The notes: a model not told the origin generated them from the letters alone. DNA of 64,000 nt from Enhygromyxa salina (GCF_000737335.2 NZ_JMCC02000058.1:1-64000), one strand, 5' to 3'; positions 17,996 to 26,372 are shown, counted from the first letter of the stretch. Translations and numbers: made by a program.

Positions 17996-19234
17996 TCATA
18001 CCATCTCGATGGTGATGCGCCGGGCATAGTACCCGCTGTCGAGCCGTACCGTCGGGATCTCTGGATCGTCGATCGCCATGGTGATCTCGTAGGTCCCGAC
18101 CGCCGGGGGGCTCCACGCGTAGGACCAGAGCGTCCAGGTGTCGTTGGTGGCGTGAGCCGGGCAGACCTGAACGGGGACCGCCGCGCCGCCATCAAACCGG
18201 ATCGCCAGCGCGTGGGTGACCTCGGTGCCACCCCACATGATCCCCACGATCTTGTAGATGAGCTGGCCGTCGACCTCCCACTGCTCGACCCGCACGGGCA
18301 TCGCGGCCTGCTGCATGATCCCCGGCGCGTAGTCGGCCGCCAGCGCGTGGGCTTGGGTCTGATGGGTGCGCGTGGCGAACTCCAACATTTGCGCGGTCGC
18401 GGGCTCGGTGTCGTCGACCAGTCGGATCGAGTCGACCCACTTGGCGTTGCAGCAGCCGTACCAGCCCGGGATGATCAGCCGCAGCGGCTGGCCGTGATCT
18501 GGCGGCAGCGGCTCGCCGTTCATGTGCGTCGCCAACATCGCCCCGGCCGCCGCCAGCTCCGCGAACCGAAACACCCAGCTGCAGCCCGGCGTCGAGCTGG
18601 CCGAGGGCTGCGAGTGCTGATCGAAGCCCTGAATCAACACCGCCGTGGCCTGGGCTTGGATCGAGACCATGTCCAGGATCTCCGACACCAACACGCCGGA
18701 CCACTCAGCCGCCGAGATCAGACCGAACGCGCGATTATTGCCGTTGCCCGAGCACTCGAGCAGCACCACGCGCGAGGTCTGCGGTAGAGCGGCGAGCGCC
18801 TCGAGGCTGAGGTCGAGCTCGGCGTCGACCAGGCCCGAGATCCGCAGGTTCCACGCTTGGCCAAGGTCGAGCTGATCCGGCAGCGCGGTGCGAACGAAGA
18901 AGTCTTGGTTGGCCGTGATCAGCGTGTTGGCCTCGAGCGTGCCCAGATCCAGAGCCAGCCGGCCGTCCAATCCCTGACCTTGGGGATCTCCCACCGAGGT
19001 CTGGCCCTCGCCCTCGAAGCTGGTCATGACCCCGAGCAGGACGCCGCCAGCGAAGGGATCGGAGCACGCTCCTGGATCGCCGTCGCCGTCGCCGTCGCCG
19101 TCGCCGGTTTCACCCGTGTCGGTGCTTCCACCCTCGTCGATGTCAGCGCCGGGGTCCGGCGTACACGCAAACAGCAGCGTCGTCGCCCCGCCCGCGCACA
19201 GGTACAGGAACTGTCGACGAGGTTGGGGACGCAT
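17996..19234 (-). CDS. sulfite-oxidase-type molybdopterin oxidoreductase, Tat lipoprotein
   Basis: A 412-residue protein starting with a twin-arginine pattern (RRQFLYL) and a lipobox LLFAC (Cys 24), so it is probably exported folded and then lipidated. A GDGDGD linker follows. The rest is an oxidoreductase molybdopterin-binding domain. The putative Mo-ligand Cys161 is in LLECSGNGN; PGWYGCCNAKWVDSI and a C-terminal dimerisation domain complete the fold. Enzymes of this kind oxidise sulfite or reduce oxidised methionine; the substrate here is unknown and no haem or partner subunit gene is adjacent. Confidence 0.85.
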   Translation of the reverse strand: MRPQPRRQFLYLCAGGATTLLFACTPDPGADIDEGGSTDTGETGDGDGDGDGDPGACSDPFAGGVLLGVMTSFEGEGQTSVGDPQGQGLDGRLALDLGTLEANTLITANQDFFVRTALPDQLDLGQAWNLRISGLVDAELDLSLEALAALPQTSRVVLLECSGNGNNRAFGLISAAEWSGVLVSEILDMVSIQAQATAVLIQGFDQHSQPSASSTPGCSWVFRFAELAAAGAMLATHMNGEPLPPDHGQPLRLIIPGWYGCCNAKWVDSIRLVDDTEPATAQMLEFATRTHQTQAHALAADYAPGIMQQAAMPVRVEQWEVDGQLIYKIVGIMWGGTEVTHALAIRFDGGAAVPVQVCPAHATNDTWTLWSYAWSPPAVGTYEITMAIDDPEIPTVRLDSGYYARRITIEMV

Positions 19235-19329
19235 CGAAGCCAGGGTACCCGCTCTCGCGCGTTGTTTCCATCCAGCCAGCGCTCACTCGAGACTCGTAGC
19301 ATTGCACCACGCGGCTGGAGTGCGATGGT

Positions 19330-19508
19330 CTAGACCGACTCGAGCGCTGCGCGCTCGACTCGGGTCTACTATGTCTTCAAGGGGGCTTTCAAAAGCCCCC
19401 TCGCTTCGGCGGCGGAGCCCCCTTCGCTCACCCCAAACGCTCGCCTGTCGGCTCGTACTAGCCCCAAATCATTCATATTTTCCAATTCAGCGCTTAATTT
19501 GGGTCTAG
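19330..19508. repeat. CTAG-ended inverted-repeat element, copy 2
   Basis: A 179-bp relative of the element at 16808-16979. It starts CTAGACCGACTCGAGCGCTG and ends with an imperfect inverted copy (AGCGCTTAATTTGGGTCTAG). The internal hairpin is stronger here (GGGGGCT / AGCCCCC around TTCAAA). It lies in the 487-bp region between the molybdopterin oxidoreductase and alcohol dehydrogenase starts, so it could influence their expression. The rest of that gap (19235-19329 and 19509-19708) shows nothing I can name. Confidence 0.65.
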
Positions 19509-19708
19509 ATTGACCTGACCGGTTGATGCGCAGCGACTGGGCCGCTCGACCTCGCGCGGCTCCTGAGCGCCCGCGCGGCCGCTGTCCGACGCTTCGATCT
19601 GGACGCTTCACCTCACACGGCTAGTTAGATGTACGTGACCGCGCGGAGATCAGCCCAGACAGGCGCTGCTCTGTACACGCGTATCACACCATCATCACGA
19701 ACCAGATG

Positions 19709-19714
19709 AGGAGC
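19709..19714 (+). promoter_or_regulatory. ribosome binding site of the alcohol dehydrogenase gene
   Basis: A good Shine-Dalgarno run (GAGGAG) about eight bases before ATG 19722. It is one of the clearest in the window and fixes the start of that gene. Confidence 0.7.
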
Positions 19715-19721
19715 GAAGAAC

Positions 19722-20903
19722 ATGCGAGCGCTACGATGGTACGGCAAACACGACGTCCGCGTCGAGACGGTCCCCGACCCCACGATCGAGCTCCCTGGAG
19801 ACGTCGTTGTCCGCGTGACCGCCACGGCGATCTGTGGCTCCGACCTTCACCTGTACAATGACCTGTTCCCCACGCTTCACAAAGGGGACATTCTTGGTCA
19901 TGAGTTCATGGGCGAGGTCGTCGCGGTCGGCCCCAGCGTCACCCGGCTGAAGCTCGGAGATCGCGTGGTCGTGCCATTCGCGATCTCGTGTGGACAATGC
20001 TACTTTTGCTCGCGAGAGCTGTATTCGCTGTGCGACAACAGCAATCCCAACGAAGAGCTCGCCCGCAAATTCCTCGGTCAAGCGACCGCGGGGCTGTTTG
20101 GCTACGGCCACATCACGGGGGGCTTCTCCGGCGGCCAGGCCGAGTACGTGCGCGTCCCCTACGCTGACGTTGGCCCGCTGGTGGTCCCCGAAGGGCTGTC
20201 CGATGAGCAGGTGCTGTTCCTCTCGGACATCCTGCCGACGGGCTTCATGGCCGCTGAGAACGCCCGCATCCAACCTGGCGACACGGTCGCGGTGTGGGGC
20301 TGCGGCCCGGTCGGCCAATTCACGATCCAGAGCGCGTGGATGCTCGGCGCGGGACGGGTGATCGCCATTGATCATGTCCCCGAGCGGCTCGCGCTCGCGC
20401 GAACCTACGGCCGCGCCGAGACCATCGACAGCTTCGACGCCGACGAGGTCTATGAGCGACTGATGGACATGACCGACGGGCGCGGACCCGCGTCCTGCAT
20501 CGACGCTGTCGGCATGGAGGCGCACGGCAGCGGGATCGTGTCCGAGACCCTCGACTGGCTCGGAGACGCGCTTGGGATCAGCAAGCGGATCAACCGACCC
20601 TACGTGATCCAGCAGATCATCAAGTGCTGCCAAAAGGGCGGGACGCTGTCGATCCCGGGCGTCTATGCCGGCCTGCTCAACGCCGTGCCAATGGGCGCCG
20701 CGATGAACAAGGGCCTCACCTGGAAGATGGGACAGACCCACGTGCACAGGTACATGGGGCCCCTGCTCGAGCGCATCATCGCCGGCGAGATTGACCCTAC
20801 CGCGATCGTCACGCATCGGCTGCCGCTCGAGGACGCAACCACTGGCTATGGGCTGTTTGCCGAGAAGCAGGATAGTTGCGTGAAGGTGGTGCTCAGGCCG
20901 TGA
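19722..20903 (+). CDS. zinc-dependent alcohol dehydrogenase (medium chain)
   Basis: A 393-residue medium-chain dehydrogenase of the formaldehyde/glutathione-independent or threonine-dehydrogenase-like branch. The catalytic zinc site is visible (Cys38 in ICGSDLH, His60-Glu61 in LGHEF). The structural zinc site has four cysteines at 90, 93, 96 and 104. The NAD-binding loop is GCGPVGQF and the C-terminal half is complete. It has a strong ribosome site and stands alone between divergent or decayed neighbours. The substrate cannot be fixed from sequence. Confidence 0.9.
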   Translation: MRALRWYGKHDVRVETVPDPTIELPGDVVVRVTATAICGSDLHLYNDLFPTLHKGDILGHEFMGEVVAVGPSVTRLKLGDRVVVPFAISCGQCYFCSRELYSLCDNSNPNEELARKFLGQATAGLFGYGHITGGFSGGQAEYVRVPYADVGPLVVPEGLSDEQVLFLSDILPTGFMAAENARIQPGDTVAVWGCGPVGQFTIQSAWMLGAGRVIAIDHVPERLALARTYGRAETIDSFDADEVYERLMDMTDGRGPASCIDAVGMEAHGSGIVSETLDWLGDALGISKRINRPYVIQQIIKCCQKGGTLSIPGVYAGLLNAVPMGAAMNKGLTWKMGQTHVHRYMGPLLERIIAGEIDPTAIVTHRLPLEDATTGYGLFAEKQDSCVKVVLRP

Positions 20904-21096
20904 TCGCAGCGCGCTGATCGGCGGGGACCACCGTCACCGACCGTGTTCTGGCGACGCAGTCGTCATCCTCGACGACGCACCCAGCCTGGGTGCGGTCGTT
21001 CGGCAGCGAGATGAACGTGAAGTTGGCGAGCTGCCCCCAGCCGATCTTGTCGGCGATGTAGTTGACCTCGTCCGCGCAGCGCTTGATTCGGGGCTA
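20893..21096 (-). pseudogene. C-terminal coding remnant
   Basis: On the minus strand this stretch reads as one open frame of about 67 codons with natural composition (CADEVNYIADKIGWG, FTFISLPNDR, CVVEDDDC). It ends in TGA inside the last codons of the alcohol dehydrogenase gene. There is no start codon and no upstream continuation: a TAG, part of a CTAG at 21092-21095, closes it. Residues 21075-21095 match the right end of the CTAG-ended repeat, so the gene may have been cut by such an element. Family not recognised. Confidence 0.35.
21075..21095. repeat. orphan end of a CTAG-ended element
   Basis: The sequence CAGCGCTTGATTCGGGGCTAG matches the right ends of the elements at 16808-16979 and 19330-19508 at most positions. 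No matching left end is seen nearby, so this is a solo end left by deletion or decay. Confidence 0.45.
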
Positions 21097-21191
21097 GCTC
21101 GCTTCACTCCAACCGGTAGACCCAATGCCAAAACGTCGAGCGTAGGTTCTGCGTTTGCCGAGCCCATGGGGCGGCCGTAGTTGTCCCAGTG

Positions 21192-23684
21192 ATGAAGGGC
21201 CAAGCGCGCGGTCATCTCATTGTCGGAGCGGTGTTGGTGCTGGTCTTGGGTTGCACCGACGATGAACCCGCGAGCTCGGCCGGGGGCACCGCAGAGTCTG
21301 GGGGAACCGCAGGACCTGATGAAGCCGAGCCGATCGACCCATTGGACGGCGAGGGCGGCGACCCGCCAGGTGCCCCCGACCCGAGTTCGACCTGGACCGC
21401 GCCGACGACGCTCGGGAACGGCCTCGTGCATGATTCTCGCTATGACCTGCGAGCCCGTGACTACAGGACGAGCGTGACCGGCTCACAACTGGCTGCGGGG
21501 GTCGATTGGAGCTTTGTCGAGAGCCACCGTGACAAGATCCGAAACGGCTTTAGGCCGACCGCGATCGATGCCCAGGTCTCTCTCACGGCCGCGGGCGAGC
21601 TGCGCATCACGGACCGCTCCGTCTATGTTTCGGACGATGACGCGAACTATCGAACGGAGACGAAGACCCACATATATGGCAGCACGATCCTCGAGAGCAG
21701 CATCATGCAAAATGGCCCGTCGCGGCACGGCGCGCCACGACCAACATCGATCGACACATTCAGCCTGCCCGGCGGTCAAGTCGGCGAGACGATTGTGTGG
21801 ACCTACGACAACAACCCGGCGCCCTGGCGGATCACGGCCGGCCTGCAGATCGGCGCGTTCAACATCCTGCTGAAGGCCCTCGAGGACAGCGCATGGCGAC
21901 CGATCTCAATCTCGAGCAGGCGTCGCGCTGGCGCCAGCGAGTATGCAGCGATCTTCGTCCAGGACGGGGTCTCGGCTTCGGACTGGACGGTCTCGCTTGG
22001 CCAGACCGCGGCGACGCTCGCGGACACGATCACCACCCAGTGGGACAACGGGTATTACCCGGTTCGTCGCACGTATGAGGACCGCGCGCACGAGCCGGTG
22101 TTCAACATCCTGTGGGTCAAGCGCTCGCCGGAACTGCGCCTGGAGATCCGCGAAAACCTGGATGAGACGCTGTTCAACGAACAAGACATCGGGTGGCGCC
22201 AGCAGGGCTATCACCTCGAGAACGCGTGTGCCTACAAAGACGCGGGGGTTGAGCGCTACGTGGGCATGTGGACGCGGAGCGAGCCGTACCTGCGCGTGGC
22301 GGTGGGTGACACATTGGACGAGAGCAGCCCGACCTTCGCCGCACGCTATGCGCCCCTGGAGGATCAGATCATCCAAGTCATGACCTTGGCGGGTGACTCC
22401 AAAGAAGGTACGTTCTTCCGGCCATCCGGGACGCTGCATGTGTTCGAGGGGGACGATCTCGTGCTCAATCGGGCGTACACCTACGCGCCAGCGAACTATC
22501 CAGACACCGAGCTGAACGCTCCGATGGCGCTGGCGAGCGTGAGCAAGTCGATCACAGCGGCGGCGGTCGTGCGGGAGTTGGACATTCAGGGGATCCTGCT
22601 GACGGCACCTTTTGCGGGGGCGGCGGGGATCTCGGGGGTCCAGGAGATGGCCACGGTGCCGACGATCGCGGAGGTCCTGCAAAACCTTGGGGGCTTCAAC
22701 CCTACCCCGGCGTCGTACGGTGATCACACGAAGACGAACCTGCCCTACCCGATCGATGGGCAGGATATGTATGATTACGTCACCAATGGTCACCTGAACG
22801 TGATGAAGGATAGCTACTGGAACCTCGCCACATACCAAAAGAGTCAGCTCGGCCTGTTTGTCTACTCGAACCCCGGGTTCTCGATGCTCGGGGAGCTCGT
22901 CCGCATCCGGTCCGGCGTTCCCTACGCCAGCTACGTTCGGGATAGTCTGCTGGCGCCGCTCAACCTCGACCAAGAGATCTATCCAGACCCAGGCCACCGC
23001 AACGCGGTCAGTGAGCCCACTCAGGCCGGGCTGCGTAGCTACCTGATCAACGACGCGCACCCGTACACCTGCGACCCTCTGACGTGCACGCCAGCCACGC
23101 CGCGTCTGGCATCCGAGTCTGTGCCCGGGCCCAGTAGCGGCGACCAGCCGTCTTGGGCCGAAAACGTGGGCCCCATCGACCCGTCCGCGCCCGCCTATTC
23201 GGCCGTCAATCGCTATGCCGGTCGCGTCTACATGGGCGGCGCGCCGCTCGCCGCGGGCGGCTGGCACGGAGACGGCGAATCGTTAGGTGTACTCATCCGC
23301 ACCCTCGTCCAACATGGCTACCTGATGCCAAAAAGCACCGCGGGGCAATTGTGGGATCCTCAGTGGTGGAACATGAAGCAGGACAGGGCCGCGGGGTGGG
23401 CGTACGGGCTCGGGTGGTACGTGCGCGGGAACTGGGTCGCCATGGCAGGCGGCAGCGATGGCAGCATGGCCACCGTGTTGCACAATCGCCGGTGGGACTT
23501 CACTGTGGTCGTACTCACCAACGTGCGGGGGAATGGTTTCAGCGAGTACGTCAACCCGCTCCTCGAAACTCCAGCGGGGGTGTGGGGCACCAGCATTCTC
23601 GGCAAGCAATTTCCGTGTGGCGATGACCTCGCCACGGTCTCGGGCAACGAATGCGCGATCTGGGGCGGCGGATACATCTACTGA
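21192..23684 (+). CDS. lipoprotein with bacterial tandem-repeat domain and beta-lactamase-fold hydrolase
   Basis: An 830-residue protein with lipobox LGC (Cys 21) and a Gly/Glu/Pro linker. Residues about 70-290 are beta-rich. Residues about 290-400 hold repeats (RSPELRLEIRENLDE, GYHLENACAYKDAG.ERYVGMW) that resemble bacterial tandem repeat domain 1. From about 410 a serine beta-lactamase/DD-peptidase fold follows: SVSK (nucleophile Ser449, Lys452), YSN (558-560) and a Gly-Gly-Ser near the end. It could be an esterase, peptidase or polyglycine-type hydrolase at the cell surface; the substrate is unknown. ATG 21192 is preferred over the GTG before it. Confidence 0.8.
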   Translation: MKGQARGHLIVGAVLVLVLGCTDDEPASSAGGTAESGGTAGPDEAEPIDPLDGEGGDPPGAPDPSSTWTAPTTLGNGLVHDSRYDLRARDYRTSVTGSQLAAGVDWSFVESHRDKIRNGFRPTAIDAQVSLTAAGELRITDRSVYVSDDDANYRTETKTHIYGSTILESSIMQNGPSRHGAPRPTSIDTFSLPGGQVGETIVWTYDNNPAPWRITAGLQIGAFNILLKALEDSAWRPISISSRRRAGASEYAAIFVQDGVSASDWTVSLGQTAATLADTITTQWDNGYYPVRRTYEDRAHEPVFNILWVKRSPELRLEIRENLDETLFNEQDIGWRQQGYHLENACAYKDAGVERYVGMWTRSEPYLRVAVGDTLDESSPTFAARYAPLEDQIIQVMTLAGDSKEGTFFRPSGTLHVFEGDDLVLNRAYTYAPANYPDTELNAPMALASVSKSITAAAVVRELDIQGILLTAPFAGAAGISGVQEMATVPTIAEVLQNLGGFNPTPASYGDHTKTNLPYPIDGQDMYDYVTNGHLNVMKDSYWNLATYQKSQLGLFVYSNPGFSMLGELVRIRSGVPYASYVRDSLLAPLNLDQEIYPDPGHRNAVSEPTQAGLRSYLINDAHPYTCDPLTCTPATPRLASESVPGPSSGDQPSWAENVGPIDPSAPAYSAVNRYAGRVYMGGAPLAAGGWHGDGESLGVLIRTLVQHGYLMPKSTAGQLWDPQWWNMKQDRAAGWAYGLGWYVRGNWVAMAGGSDGSMATVLHNRRWDFTVVVLTNVRGNGFSEYVNPLLETPAGVWGTSILGKQFPCGDDLATVSGNECAIWGGGYIY

Positions 23685-23696
23685 TGGAGACACGCC

Positions 23697-24239
23697 ATGC
23701 GTAGCACACTCAGCCAAACTCTCTCGTTGTTGGCCGTCGGCATTCTGACTACGGCGCCTTCTGCCTGCCGCACCCCGATGCCGTGCCCGAATTGCGGTGA
23801 CCAGGCCGATGAAGGCGCTCCGGCCGATCTTCCTCCCGAGGTCCCAGTACCGGACCTGCCGTGTGGCGGGGCAGACTTCATGAACGACAGCTACAACTGC
23901 GGCAGCTGTGGCAACGAATGCCCATTACACTACGAGGGCACCGCGTGGGAGGCAGGCACCTGCTTCGAGGGAGAGTGTGGGCCGCTCTGGGCGATTTGTG
24001 TCGGTAGCGGCGTGTTCAGCACCTGCGGAGAGATCTGCGCCGGCGGCGGAGAAGCCTGCGTTGCGAATGGCTGCTCCGGCCTCACAGCGCTCTTGCTCTA
24101 CACCCCCGACTTCAACCCTTGCCAAACTCCTGAGCATTTCGAACCCATCGGTGTGATGACGGGTTCGTGTGACGAGCAGATCCCCTGGGAGAGCGACGAC
24201 TTCAGTTCCACCAACGTCCAGTGCTGCTGCGGCCCGTAG
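23697..24239 (+). CDS. Cys-rich lipoprotein of the same family as 618-1385
   Basis: A 180-residue protein with signal peptide and probable lipobox APSAC (Cys 24). It then has CPNCGD and CGSCGNEC clusters. The C-terminal ~100 residues repeat the signature of the tandem lipoproteins at 618 and 1002: ECxPxxAxC, FSTCGEIC, CVANGCSG, CDEQIPW and a terminal CCCGP. It begins 12 bases after the large hydrolase gene with a GGAGA ribosome site, so the two are probably cotranscribed. Function unknown. Confidence 0.75.
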   Translation: MRSTLSQTLSLLAVGILTTAPSACRTPMPCPNCGDQADEGAPADLPPEVPVPDLPCGGADFMNDSYNCGSCGNECPLHYEGTAWEAGTCFEGECGPLWAICVGSGVFSTCGEICAGGGEACVANGCSGLTALLLYTPDFNPCQTPEHFEPIGVMTGSCDEQIPWESDDFSSTNVQCCCGP

Positions 24240-24256
24240 TACGGGCGGGACACGCC

Positions 24257-24460
24257 ATGCGCAGCACACTCAGCAAGACTCTCACGTTGATGGCCGTCGG
24301 CATTCTGACCGCGGGGACTTCTGCATGCCGCACCCCGATGCCGTGCCCCAATTGCGGCGACCAGGCCGATGAAGGCGCCCCCGCCGACCTTCCTCCCGAG
24401 ATCCCAGTACCGGACCTGCCGTGTGGCGGGGCCGATGAAGGCGCCCCCGCCGGTTTGTCC
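24257..24460 (+). pseudogene. truncated tandem duplicate of the Cys-rich lipoprotein gene
   Basis: The DNA from 24250 to about 24437 repeats 23690-23877 at roughly 90% identity, including ribosome site, ATG, signal peptide, CRTPMPCPNCGD and DLPCGGAD. After that the match stops and a short internal repeat (GADEGAPA) leads into unrelated, Arg/Pro-rich out-of-register sequence without the conserved Cys domain. The open frame runs on to 24769 but the part after about 24460 has no sign of being real. It is best read as a broken duplicate; a short secreted peptide is conceivable. Confidence 0.6.
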
Positions 24461-24720
24461 CAACGCTGCTCGCCACGCCAGCCAGCTCAGGCGAGGGCTC
24501 GAGCTTCGATCCGCGCGGCCACCCTTCGTCGGCTACAAGACTTTCCTCCTGGGCCGAGATCTGGACCAGGCGTGGGCCCAGCGCGACGCCGGGGTCGGCG
24601 ATCAGGCCCCCGCGAGGGCCCCCGCGAGACGACGCGATCGGCCAACGCTCGCTGGCCCGGTAGGTGGTTGACCGGCGGGATCCACCAAGCGACCCTCGGA
24701 AGGTCCAGGACTTCGGCCGA

Positions 24721-24777
24721 CCCCGAATTCAACCGCCTCGGCCGGGCGTCGATGCGCACTCAGCTCTGAATTCGGGG
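24721..24777. repeat. perfect 11-bp inverted repeat
   Basis: CCCCGAATTCA at 24721-24731 is perfectly inverted at 24767-24777 with 35 bases between. It may be a hairpin or the remnant of a small mobile element. Confidence 0.45.
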
Positions 24778-24869
24778 GGGCCGGCGCGACCCGAAGCCCA
24801 GCCGAGTTGTCCTCGTTGGCCCTCCAGAGGCGTCGATCGCGGCGCATCTGGCAACTAAAGTAGCCAATC

Positions 24870-25130
24870 GAGGCCCTTTCGGCGCGCGGAGGCGGTCAAA
24901 CGGGCCCTCCCGAGGTCATTTTTGACTGTCGAGCACGAGGGGGCCGCGCTCGTGCGCGCGGTGAGCCCGGCGACGCGGGCCAAGATGGCTCAGATCAAAG
25001 TGGGGGGATCAAACCCGGGAAGGTGGTCGAGCAGCGGGCCCAGCTCGAGGCGTCGCTGAGGCGAGATGGCTCGGCGGTCAGCGAGCTCGATCTCCGGGCC
25101 GGATACGGCAAGTGGATCACATCGGCGCCA
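24870..25130 (+). pseudogene. frameshifted coding remnant
   Basis: Two plus-strand pieces of natural amino-acid composition lie in different frames and join near 25010: LTVEHEGAALVRAVSP..AKMAQIKVG and then IKPGKVVEQRAQLEASLRRD..GYGKWITSAPS. There is no start or proper end, and the tail runs antisense into the MYXO-CTERM gene region. I do not recognise the family. Confidence is low because it rests on composition alone. Confidence 0.25.
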
Positions 25131-25172
25131 AGCCCATCGAGCAGCACACCCGCGCCGTCCGGATCGCGAGGA

Positions 25173-26372
25173 TCAACCCCGACGCCGCCGAACCAACCCA
25201 ACCAACCCAACCAGCAACAGCCCGCCGAACCCAACCCCGCGCTGTTCGACCGCGCACCCCTTGCCGTCGCCCGCGTCCGCGGCCGCCGTGTCGCCGCCGC
25301 CCGTCTCCCCGCCATCGCCGTCGCCCGTGTCACCGTCGCCGTCTCCGTCACCGTCTCCGGTGTCGCCGTCACCATCCCCTGGCTCCGGGCACCCGCCCCC
25401 CAAGCACACTGGAATCTCGGTTGAGACCTCATTGCCGTCCGCATCCGTCGCCGTCACCAACAAGGTCAGCGCGCTCGGCCCAGCTCCAAGATCCAGGCTA
25501 TTCCAGCGGTAGGGATACTCCGCATCGACGACCGGCGGCGCCCCCAACCCGACAACCTCGAGCTGCGCCGTGATCCCCCCAAAGCCATCGTTGACCTCCA
25601 CCACCACATCAAAGGGCGACGTCACGTCGGCGCCCGGCTGCGGCTCGATCACGACGATCTCCGGCGGCCCATCGTCCACGCGCGCGCCAAGGTTGGCGAT
25701 CAAGTCCGCGCTGCTATTTTGCTGCCCCATCTCGCAGCCCTCGTGAGCACAGCTCGAGCCGCCATTGATGTTCGCGCAGGCCTCCCCAAACTTCAGCGCC
25801 GAGTTGCTCCACGACGACATCACCTGACCGTTGCCGGCGATGTTCTCCAACCCCCACCCGTAGCCCAGCGCACCCAAAGTGTGAAAGGCGACCCGCTCGG
25901 TGTCGAGGTGCAGATCCATCGTCAGGCAGCCCCAGTACGCGAACGCGATCGACACCCCGCTCGCGTCGCCGCAGTCCGACAGCCCAACTTGCACCGAGCA
26001 CGTCCCGCCGAACGAGCTCATGTGGTCCTCGGCGCTGCCAAACACGACCATGTCGTAGGGCCCCATCGCCGGGCGCTCGAGCGTGTAAATGATGTCGAAG
26101 GGCACGCTCACGTCCTTCAGCAGCGCGAGCAGGTCTTGCTTTTGCTCGTCCGTGGCGCCAACCCACCCGTCAAAGTCGGTCTGGGTGTAGCCGTTGACGC
26201 TGACGCTGTCGGCCGCCGGATCATTGGTCCCCGCTTCAATCGTGACCGGCTCGGTGTTCACGAACACGACCCGACTCGCCGCAGCGCTCGCTGGCGTCAG
26301 CGCGAACACGCCGAGCAACAACGCAGGAACCACGAGAGAACCGATACCAGTTGACCAGGTCAGGGTACGCAT
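25173..26372 (-). CDS. MYXO-CTERM protein with degenerate metalloprotease-like motif
   Basis: A 399-residue secreted protein with an N-terminal signal peptide (ATPASA-type cleavage). Around residue 170 the stretch VAFHTLGALGYGWGLEN sits where such proteins usually have HExxHxxGxxH, but only the first His remains, so a zinc protease is unlikely to be active. An Ig-like region follows (EPQPGADVTSPFDVVVEV). Then come a GDGDGD linker and a MYXO-CTERM tail: Gly-Lys-Gly-Cys, a hydrophobic helix (GGLLLVGLVGLV) and RRRRG. The tail predicts sorting to the cell surface. ATG 26372 begins the signal peptide. Confidence 0.75.
   Translation of the reverse strand: MRTLTWSTGIGSLVVPALLLGVFALTPASAAASRVVFVNTEPVTIEAGTNDPAADSVSVNGYTQTDFDGWVGATDEQKQDLLALLKDVSVPFDIIYTLERPAMGPYDMVVFGSAEDHMSSFGGTCSVQVGLSDCGDASGVSIAFAYWGCLTMDLHLDTERVAFHTLGALGYGWGLENIAGNGQVMSSWSNSALKFGEACANINGGSSCAHEGCEMGQQNSSADLIANLGARVDDGPPEIVVIEPQPGADVTSPFDVVVEVNDGFGGITAQLEVVGLGAPPVVDAEYPYRWNSLDLGAGPSALTLLVTATDADGNEVSTEIPVCLGGGCPEPGDGDGDTGDGDGDGDGDTGDGDGGETGGGDTAAADAGDGKGCAVEQRGVGFGGLLLVGLVGLVRRRRG

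Larger units (their letters stand above)
24461..25172. other. decayed intergenic DNA
   Basis: About 700 bases without a supportable gene. It contains the inverted repeat at 24721-24777. Between about 24870 and 25130 it has plus-strand coding-like pieces in two frames that join by a frameshift (VEHEGAALVRAV, then KVVEQRAQLEASLRRD and GYGKWI). The rest shows no pattern. It separates the broken lipoprotein duplicate from the MYXO-CTERM gene. Confidence 0.4.

Noticed and set aside
20934..21431. Minus-strand frame across the gap before the beta-lactamase-fold lipoprotein
   Set aside because: Mostly antisense to that gene's 5' part and Ser/Arg-rich; only the other minus frame at 20893-21096 looks like a real coding remnant.
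24461..24769. Extension of the truncated lipoprotein copy to the next stop
   Set aside because: Pro/Arg-rich, no conserved Cys motif and no similarity to the intact copy; treated as decay.
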